The notes under the pieces: generated by a model
What the model saw: the letters and a program-made list of their open reading frames with translations, nothing else
What the model was told of the DNA's origin: nothing
Databases searched by the model: none
Shown: positions 1 through 5,200 of the stretch, one piece after another
Position numbering within the stretch: position 1 is the stretch's first letter
Layout: each line of letters begins with the position of its first letter
Translations under genes and position numbers: made by a program
Assembly (NCBI GenBank): GCA_003694775.1
Contig: RFJV01000233.1
Coordinates: 1-5,370, forward strand
DNA: 5,370 bases
From: Chloroflexota bacterium
GTDB taxonomy: Bacteria > Chloroflexota > Anaerolineae > 4572-78 > J111
Direction of reading: 5' to 3'

Positions 1-371
1 ACGGCCTGCCCGTGCCCGGACAGAATACCGACCACCGCCCAGAGAACGATGAACTGGTACACCCAGAAGATGAGCCAGCCCAGCCGGTCGCTGAGCGGTC
101 TGCGGCGGGTCAGCCGGGGAACGGCCCAGTACAGCGCGCCCAGAAAGCCGTTGACGATGAAGCCGTAGGCCACGCCGTTGGTATGAATCATCCGAATCCG
201 GCCCGGCGACAGCCATTCGATGCCGGGGAAGGGGTACATGTTGTTCAACTGCAGGGCGTAAAAAATGCCCATCAGCATAGCGATAATCAAAAAGGCGATG
301 CTGGCTATCAGATGCACCCTGACCAGTTTAAGGTTGATGAGCGGTGTTTGCTCCTGTACAGCAACGGTCAT
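1..371 (-). CDS. ccoN: cbb3-type cytochrome c oxidase subunit I (CcoN-like), N-terminal part, cut by window edge
   Basis: This is the catalytic, membrane-embedded subunit of a heme-copper oxidase, which takes electrons from cytochrome c, reduces O2 to water and pumps protons. The 123 complete codons begin MTVAVQEQTP. They hold three hydrophobic segments, at about residues 18-41, 66-85 and 97-119. The key motif is RIRMIHTNGVAYGF at about residues 58-71. It corresponds to the (R)LRxxHTN motif of CcoN-type subunits, so His63 is the expected low-spin heme b ligand. GALYWAVPRLT (about 78-88) also fits this class better than aa3-type subunits. The ATG is supported by a strong ribosome binding site five bases upstream. 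The reading frame is still open at the left edge, so the copper-B and high-spin heme histidines are not visible. The diheme cytochrome c gene lies 134 bp upstream on the same strand and probably shares a transcript. A related family member such as a NorB-like reductase is less likely but cannot be excluded from this fragment. Confidence 0.82.
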   Translation of the reverse strand, partial: MTVAVQEQTPLINLKLVRVHLIASIAFLIIAMLMGIFYALQLNNMYPFPGIEWLSPGRIRMIHTNGVAYGFIVNGFLGALYWAVPRLTRRRPLSDRLGWLIFWVYQFIVLWAVVGILSGHGQA

Positions 372-376
372 GGAAT

Positions 377-384
377 CCTCCTTT
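377..384 (-). promoter_or_regulatory. Shine-Dalgarno site of the oxidase subunit I gene
   Basis: The minus strand reads AAAGGAGG, a near-perfect anti-16S match, with a five-base spacer (ATTCC) before the ATG at 371. It fixes the start of the oxidase gene. No convincing promoter fits between it and the palindromic element upstream, which favours co-transcription with the diheme cytochrome gene. Confidence 0.8.
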
Positions 385-406
385 GAAAATAGTGTTGGGT
401 GGGGCG

Positions 407-499
407 GCCCTCACCCCTCCTCCGGCTCGCAATGCTCGCCACCCCCTCCCCTCTCCCACGGATGGGAGAGGGGAGGGGGTTAGGGGGTAGGGTGAGGGC
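407..499. repeat. Nested palindromic intergenic element (REP-like)
   Basis: A perfect 18-bp inverted repeat lies at 441-458 and 463-480 around the 4-base loop cgga. Each arm is a C-rich or G-rich run, and the right arm reads TGGGAGAGGGGAGGGGGT. Outside it, a second perfect 10-bp pair, GCCCTCACCC at 407-416 and GGGTGAGGGC at 490-499, encloses the whole element. It sits just after the TAG of the diheme cytochrome and before the oxidase gene. It resembles the CCCTCACCC...CTCTCCC family of dispersed palindromes seen in many GC-rich genomes; that family assignment is from memory, not a search. No T-tract follows on the minus strand. It is therefore more likely an intercistronic mRNA structure (stability or attenuation) or a dispersed repeat than a classical terminator. 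Confidence 0.75.
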
Positions 500-505
500 T
501 ACCCC

Positions 506-1231
506 CTATTTTTGTTCTGCCAGGAATTGGGCCAGTGTGTTAATCTGCTCCTCGGTCAGCCGGTCGCCGAAGTTCTGGGGCATTACGCCCTGGGGACACG
601 GCCCGGTAGGGCAGTTTTCGGCAATGACCGCGTTGGGGTCTTTGATGGACTGGACAATCTCCTCCACGCTGAGCCGACTGCCGACTCCATTCAGTGCCGG
701 GCCAACCCCGCCAACCGACCCCAGTGCGTCGAGCCGGTGACAGCCACTGCATCCGGCATTGTTGAAGATTTCTTCCGCGGTTTCTCCCTCAATGCCTGCC
801 GCGGCGGCCTGAACCGGCTCCGGCTCCACCCAGCCGCCGGCTCGCAGACTCTTGATGTAGCTGATGACCTCTTTCACTTCCTGGTCGCTCAAGAGCGGGA
901 AGGGCGGCATCGCCGAACCGGGCACCCCGTTGCGGATGGTCGTTTCCAGGCTGGAGTCCAGCGGCAGGGGGCCGGGTTCTCCGCTGTGGAAATACTTGAA
1001 GTTGCCGCTGACAAAGTTGCGGGGTTTGGGGTTCAGAAAGGCCGCGGCTTCACCATCGCCCAGACCATTGTCCCCGTGACAGCCAATGCAGTAGGTTTCG
1101 TATACCCGCCGGCCACCGCTACGGGTATCTTCGGCGAAAATGTAGCCGCGGAACAGGTCCGGGCTGATGATGACCAGAAAGACCAGCACCAGGGCCAGCC
1201 CGGCCAGCCAGGAAAAAATTCGAGCTACCAT
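506..1231 (-). CDS. Membrane-anchored diheme cytochrome c (CcoO/CcoP-like electron donor)
   Basis: This 241-residue protein carries electrons to, or forms part of, the terminal oxidase encoded next to it. Residues about 5-24 (FSWLAGLALVLVFLVIIS) form an uncleaved-looking membrane anchor or signal, so both heme domains would face the outside. Domain 1 has CIGCH at 48-52 with Met108 (SAMPPF) as the probable axial ligand, and a KPRNF...GNFKYF loop typical of class I cytochromes c of respiratory complexes. After an Ala/Glu/Pro-rich linker (about 134-150), domain 2 has CSGCH at 161-165 with Met217 (VMPQNF) as ligand. Two further cysteines, C207 and C212, lie just before that Met and may form a disulfide. 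The ATG at 1231 is the only start that keeps the full anchor. A purine-rich AAAAGGGGAGA lies upstream, with a rather long spacer of about 12 bases. The next gene (134 bp downstream, same strand) is a cbb3-like subunit I, so a CcoO/CcoP-type role is likely. Sequence alone does not say whether it is a fixed subunit or a separate donor. Confidence 0.88.
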   Translation of the reverse strand: MVARIFSWLAGLALVLVFLVIISPDLFRGYIFAEDTRSGGRRVYETYCIGCHGDNGLGDGEAAAFLNPKPRNFVSGNFKYFHSGEPGPLPLDSSLETTIRNGVPGSAMPPFPLLSDQEVKEVISYIKSLRAGGWVEPEPVQAAAAGIEGETAEEIFNNAGCSGCHRLDALGSVGGVGPALNGVGSRLSVEEIVQSIKDPNAVIAENCPTGPCPQGVMPQNFGDRLTEEQINTLAQFLAEQK

Positions 1232-1242
1232 AGGCGTATACG

Positions 1243-1253
1243 TCTCCCCTTTT
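1243..1253 (-). promoter_or_regulatory. Probable ribosome binding site of the diheme cytochrome gene
   Basis: The minus strand reads AAAAGGGGAGA. Its GGAG core (1247-1244) lies 12 bases before the ATG at 1231, longer than the usual 5-9. No better site or alternative start exists nearby, so translation may be moderate. Confidence 0.5.
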
Positions 1254-1290
1254 CAAATTTTTAGTTTTGAATTTTGAGTGTTGAAATACT

Positions 1291-1341
1291 GCTTTCCCAG
1301 CCCAAACAGCTCAGGTGCAGTGCACTTTGGCAGGGAAAAGC
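1291..1341. promoter_or_regulatory. Imperfect inverted repeat in the cytochrome gene leader
   Basis: The left arm GCTTTCCCAGCCCAAA (1291-1306) pairs with the right arm TTTGGCAGGGAAAAGC (1326-1341), with two single-base bulges and one A-A mismatch. The 19-base centre contains a second small palindrome, GTGCA-G-TGCAC (1315-1325). It ends about 60 bp upstream of the cytochrome start codon. It could be an operator or an mRNA leader hairpin for the respiratory genes. I do not recognise it as an FNR, Rex or other known site, so the regulatory role is inference from its position and symmetry. Confidence 0.4.
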
Positions 1342-1440
1342 TAACTTCTGAATGAACACCCCTTAAAAAGCAAACTGCATACAGCCCGAATAAGGGCGTT
1401 GTACCTTGCTACCTGCGGTCTTGTTCTGGTGGCAGGGGGG

Positions 1441-1479
1441 AAAAGACAACTGGGCCTTTGAACTGCTTCAAAGGCCCAG
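1441..1479 (-). terminator. Intrinsic terminator downstream of the pseudo-receiver gene
   Basis: A perfect 13-bp stem (CTGGGCCTTTGAA at 1450-1462 with TTCAAAGGCCCAG at 1467-1479) has a 4-base loop, ctgc. On the minus strand it is followed by TTGTCTTTT (1449-1441), a fair U-tract. No U-tract follows on the plus strand, so the direction fits the minus-strand genes. It lies about 130 bp after the pseudo-receiver stop and separates it from the respiratory genes. The distance from the stop and the interrupted U-tract leave some doubt. Confidence 0.62.
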
Positions 1480-1610
1480 GGAATTGACCTTCCCCGGGGT
1501 AGCTGTTGGTACTTTTCGACCGGGCGCCCCCCACCCGCTTCGAAAACGTTGCCCCCCGACAACAACAGTACCTCCGGGGCTTTGCAGAAAGAGGACCTTC
1601 CTCTCTCCTC

Positions 1611-1970
1611 CTATCCCTCTGCCGCGGTTGCGGCGCCGGGGTGCAGGGCCTGTATCAGGTCGGCCGGGGTGACGTTTTCTATGCGTTCTCGATGGTGAAC
1701 AATCATCCGGTTGTCTTCAAGAGTCAGAAAGATTACTTGTTGGGTGTCACCCCGGCCCACTAACTGCGAAACCACTTCCGAATCGGTGAGGTAGGACGTG
1801 TCGTGGTCGACAATGATGGCCTGTGGTGTTTCCGTTTCAAGCAGGGTTTGGGCTTCGGTAATTGTAGAAACTACAGCCACATGTTCGATGCCCTGTTCGT
1901 GGAGTAAGTGGGTAATGGCGTCGGCAAACAAGGGGTGACCTGAGATGATGAGCACTTGCAGAGAATTCAA
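1611..1970 (-). CDS. Stand-alone degenerate receiver (pseudo-receiver) protein
   Basis: Starting at the TTG at 1970, this gives a 119-residue protein that is just one CheY/NarL-like receiver fold with no output domain. Strand 1 and helix 1 read LQVLIISGHPLFADAITHLL, matching the usual VLIVDDHPLF. The acidic pair that binds Mg is replaced by Ser-Gly. Strand 3 reads AIIVDHDTS, so an Asp near the phospho-acceptor position remains. The Thr of strand 4 is kept in VIFLTLEDN. The conserved Lys of the LLKDVSPEEL region is replaced by Glu in RIENVTPADL. Phosphotransfer by the normal mechanism is therefore unlikely, and a protein-interaction or regulatory role is possible. The frame stays open up to an alternative TTG at 2099 and an ATG at 2006. 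I prefer 1970 because GGAG lies six bases upstream, the product then starts just before strand 1, and a good promoter at 2016-2044 would begin transcription at about 2009. A terminator hairpin follows at 1441-1479, so it appears monocistronic. Confidence 0.7.
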   Translation of the reverse strand: MNSLQVLIISGHPLFADAITHLLHEQGIEHVAVVSTITEAQTLLETETPQAIIVDHDTSYLTDSEVVSQLVGRGDTQQVIFLTLEDNRMIVHHRERIENVTPADLIQALHPGAATAAEG

Positions 1971-1976
1971 TCCCGG

Positions 1977-1980
1977 CTCC
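1977..1980 (-). promoter_or_regulatory. Shine-Dalgarno GGAG deciding the TTG start at 1970
   Basis: The minus strand reads GTGGAGCCGGGATTG, placing GGAG six bases before the TTG codon. No comparable site precedes the ATG at 2006 or the TTG at 2099. A GTG at 1982 overlaps the site itself and is less likely as a start. Confidence 0.5.
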
Positions 1981-2015
1981 ACAGCAGTAATTAAGACCTG
2001 GTACATAGCATCTTT

Positions 2016-2044
2016 AAGATACGCTATTTTTGCCGGTTTGTCAT
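2016..2044 (-). promoter_or_regulatory. Sigma70-like promoter of the pseudo-receiver gene
   Basis: On the minus strand the -35 box ATGACA (2044-2039, five of six consensus bases) is separated by exactly 17 bases from the -10 box TATCTT (2021-2016, four of six). Transcription would start near 2009, giving a leader of about 39 bases to the TTG at 1970. This argues against translation from the longer open frame, because the codons from 2099 to about 2010 would lie upstream of the transcript start. Confidence 0.55.
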
Positions 2045-2072
2045 CACGAAGAGGAGTGATTTTGAGGTCGTC

Positions 2073-2101
2073 TTTTGGGGTGATAAAAAAATCACCCAAA
2101 A
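2073..2101. repeat. Inverted repeat with A6/T6 loop
   Basis: TTTTGGGGTGAT (2073-2084) and ATCACCCAAAA (2091-2101) are complementary apart from one extra G, around a loop of six A residues on the plus strand. It lies between the octamer tract and the pseudo-receiver promoter. Neither strand has a U-tract after the stem, so it is not a classical terminator, although it could end or protect the 3' side of the propeller transcript. Its role is unknown. Confidence 0.55.
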
Positions 2102-2118
2102 GGGTGAGGGGTAGGGGG

Positions 2119-2214
2119 GATAGGGCGATAGGGCGATAGTGCGAGAGGGCGATAGGGCGAGAGTGCGAGAGGGCGATAGAGCGAGAGGGCGATAGGGCGA
2201 GAGGGCGAGAGGGC
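2119..2214. repeat. Octanucleotide tandem repeat, 12 in-phase copies
   Basis: Twelve contiguous 8-bp units run without a phase break. They are five GATAGGGC, one GATAGTGC, one GATAGAGC, four GAGAGGGC and one GAGAGTGC, so only the third and sixth bases vary. Degenerate units continue to about 2230, and a related G-rich stretch lies at 2102-2118. There are higher-order copies: a 16-base block at 2140-2155 recurs at 2164-2179, and a 21-base block at 2143-2163 recurs at 2183-2203. It fills the gap between the propeller gene stop and the pseudo-receiver promoter. It is non-coding by my reading, though the minus strand is open in all three frames because the C-rich units contain no stop codon. The pattern suggests growth by slippage. 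Confidence 0.9.
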
Positions 2215-2239
2215 GCGAGGACGATATCCGCACCCCGCT

Positions 2240-5200
2240 TCAGCGACTGCTACCGGTGGAGAAGACGATGCCTTCGCCGCTGGGCAGGCCGAAGATGAGG
2301 CCGGTTTCGAATTCCTGCACCACGGCCTCAAAGGCCGTCTCCCCGCTGACCGCCCATCCCAGCCGCTGGCGGACTTCCGGCTCCGTACACCAGACCTTGC
2401 CAAAGCCCCGCTGAGGGGTGGGCGGGGTTTCCAAAGGCCCGGCTTCCGGACAGGTGTAGGCCGGCTGGCTGTCGTCCCAGGTATCGGCAAAGCGGCCTAG
2501 CGGCTGGTCGCCGGCAAAAACGTAGATGGTGGCGGTGTCACTGCGCCAGAACATCCGCCCCCGTTCAAAATCCTGGGTTGCCATCGTAACCTGCGCCGCG
2601 CCGACCGGACACCCCAGCGCCTCCCGGTTCGCTTCCCACAGGCCGGCAAAGTAGGTTGGCGGCGACGGGCATTCCTCCGGCGCGGGTGTCGCCGCTATCT
2701 CACTAACCGGGGCCGCGGCCATCGCCGCGGGCCGCCAGCTCTGCCCCCCGTCCTCGCTGACAACCACGCCCCCAACGGTCAGCCCGGCGTAAATCCGCCC
2801 GCCGCTGACCACCAGTGCCCGCACCCCGGCGGGCCTGTCCCAGGCTTCATCCACCGGCAGGCCCTCGCTCGCCTCCGACCAGCTTTGCCCGCCATCGTCA
2901 CTGCGGAAGATGCCCGTATCCGTGCCCAGCAGGACGGTTTGCCCGGCAAAGGCCAGAGCACTGCTCCACATTCGCTGGCCTGGGAGGCGCGTCTCCAAAT
3001 CCGTCCAGGTTTCGCCCCGGTCGCTGGAAACCAGCAGATGCCCGCCCAGCGCGCCGGCAAACAGCCGGCCATCCGGCACGACCGCCAGCGTTTGCACGCT
3101 GTAATACTGCACCGCTTCGTTCGCGACCCGCGTCCACGTTTGCCCCCCATCCTCAGAGCGAAGCAGGCCCCCACCTTCCAGCCAGGCAAAAGCCAGACCG
3201 CTTTGGGCAAAGTCCGGGGCAAAGGCAATGGCCTGGATGTCCGACCAGGCTTCTTCCGTGGTGCCGTCGAACACCATCTGCCAGGTCTCCCCCCGGTCGG
3301 TGGTGCGGTACAGCCGGTTCAGGCGGTAATCCCCGCCGACCAGCGCCGTCCCGTCGCGGCTGAAATTGGGCGACACGCCCAGCGCGGTGGGATACAGGCC
3401 GGGGGGCAGTCCGGTCAGCATGTTCCACTTGCCGCCGCGGCCCCGGAGCAGACCCACCCCCACCGAGGCGAACACCGTACCATCATCCGCGGCAACCAGC
3501 CGGGCCTGGTCTATCGACCGCCCGCGAGCCGGGAAGCCGGTATCCTGCCAGCTCTGTCCGCCGTCGGTGGACTGGAGCACCCCTGCCGTGCTGTTGGCGA
3601 CCAGCAGGGCGCCGTCCGGCTGAACGGCCAGAGCCTGGATGTCTATCCGGCTGACATCCAGCCGCGGCTGGCCCCAGCGCAGTTCGTCCGGCCCGGCAGT
3701 GAGGACCGCACCATCTGCGCCGGTCAGGTAGAGGCGGCCATCTGGCAGAACGGTGGCCCAGGCCAGGCTGAAATCGTCCGGCAGGCCAGCCAGCAGGGAC
3801 TGCCAGCTCCGCCCCCCGTTGACCGACCGGTAAAGGCGGATGGTTTCGTAATCGACCCGCAGGAGGGCGTACACGGTCTGGTCTGCGGCAAAGCGAGGCG
3901 AAAAGAAAATGCTGACCGCCTCGCCAGCGGCATCCAGGCCGGATGCGGATGGCTGGAAGGTTTGCCCCCGGTCTTCACTGCGCCAGCGGGCGTCGACCAG
4001 CACCAGCCCATCGCGGGCAAAGGTGGGCGAAAAGGCTGTAAAACTGCCGGGCAGGGTCAGGTTTTCCCAGTGCCGGCCCCGGTCGGTGGAGCGGTGCAGA
4101 AGGCCGCGGTAGCTCATCAGCACCAGCCCGTCATCGGCAAAGGTGGGCGAAAGAGCGGCAAAGTTTACCCGACGGTCTTCTTCCCAGGGACTGGTGGCAT
4201 AGGTGCGGCTCAGAGCTTGCCACGACTGCCCGCCGTCCGTGGAGCGGAAGAGGCCGTGGGCCGTGGTGGTCAGAAAAATCGTCCGGTCGCGGGCAAAGGT
4301 GGGCGAAACGACAATCTGCTCGATTTCCAGGTCGGTCAGGCCGCGGGTGGACGCCTGCCAGGTGTCGCCCCGGTCGGTGGAGCGGAACAGGCCGCCAGCC
4401 CGCCCGTATTCGTTCAGCCCGACCAGCACCAGCCCGTCGTCCGGGTAGGCGGGGGAAACTTCCACGGCGGTGATGTTCCGGGCCGGAAGACCGGCCCCGA
4501 TTTGCGTCCAGGTGTCGCCGCCATCTGTGGAGCGGAACAGGGCCGGCCCGGCAAAGCGGAACATATCGCCGTTGGGGGCCAGGCGCAGTTGGGGGATGTC
4601 GGCTTCGGTGGGGGGCGGCGGTTCCGGCAGGGCCGGCTGGCCGCCCACAGCGGCAAAGATGTGCAGGCCGCCGTTGTTGTCGGACAGGTAAAGCCGCCGG
4701 CGCCGGGGGTCAAACGTCTGGAGCGACAGGTCGGGCGGCAGGGGCGCGTCGGCCAGGAGGGTCAAACTGCCGTTGAACACCTGGATGCTCCGGTCGCCGA
4801 CCGCGTAGAGCCGGTCGAAGGTGGGGTCGTAGGCCAGGTTGCCGCCGGCGCCGGCCAGGGTGAGGGTGGCGGTGATGGTTTGCCCGCGGCGTTCGAAGCG
4901 CTCGATGAAGGTGCGGTCCAGGCGGTAGCGGCTGGCAAAGGCCCGCGCCCGCGGCGGGTCGAGCACCGGTTGGCCGTAGCTGATGGCCTGGGGCATTTCC
5001 AGCCGGCGGGGCGCGGCGGATACATCGAACGCGGCCAGGTAGTGGCCGCTGTTGGAGCCGGGAGTGCCGTTGTCGATGTGGGCATAGAGCAACCGGTTCG
5101 GGCTGTCGAGGCGGGTACGGACGACACACTCGGCGGTTAGCGGAGGGGCAGGGGGAAAGAGCGTCTGCGTGCCGGTCAGCGTGCCGGCGCTGACGATGTA

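Larger units (their letters stand above)
1232..1610. other. 379-bp intergenic region between pseudo-receiver and diheme cytochrome genes
   Basis: I see no supported gene here. Short open frames exist on both strands but have no family resemblance or ribosome binding site. The region holds three things. A GC-rich stretch downstream of the pseudo-receiver (1480-1610) contains the self-complementary CCCCGGGG. A terminator-like hairpin lies at 1441-1479. A leader for the cytochrome gene (1232-1440) includes an imperfect inverted repeat at 1291-1341 and an A/T-rich patch around 1250-1290. The promoter for the cytochrome gene should lie in 1232-1440. The best match is TTGGGC, 17 bases, then AACACT, which is too weak to annotate. 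Confidence 0.6.

Noticed and set aside
12..386. 124-residue plus-strand open frame at the left edge
   Set aside because: It is antisense to the CcoN-like N-terminus, which has the HTN heme motif, membrane segments and a strong ribosome binding site.
407..499. Intrinsic terminator ending the cytochrome transcript
   Set aside because: The stem is strong, but no U-tract follows on the minus strand and no good promoter for the oxidase gene lies downstream. It is kept as a palindromic element only.
512..1264. 250-residue open frame on the plus strand over the diheme cytochrome
   Set aside because: The minus strand has two CxxCH motifs, ligand methionines and a membrane anchor. The plus frame has no family resemblance and is a shadow.
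1341..1763. Small open frames on both strands in the 1232-1610 gap and over the end of the pseudo-receiver gene
   Set aside because: They lack ribosome binding sites and recognisable domains, and they run across the terminator hairpin or antisense to the pseudo-receiver gene.
2119..2214. Possible CRISPR array
   Set aside because: Units are 8 bp and contiguous, with no spacers and no cas genes nearby.
2024..2490. Minus-strand open frames encoding ALSPYRPL-type peptide repeats
   Set aside because: The repeats result from the octamer array being open in all frames. The frames lack a ribosome binding site and overlap the propeller gene end or the pseudo-receiver promoter.
2885..5140. 751-residue open frame on the plus strand, antisense to the propeller gene
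   Set aside because: It is a mirror of the GC-rich, repeat-bearing coding strand. Its sequence is low-complexity Gly/Ala/Val/Gln-rich without recognisable domains, while the minus strand encodes clear Asp boxes throughout.
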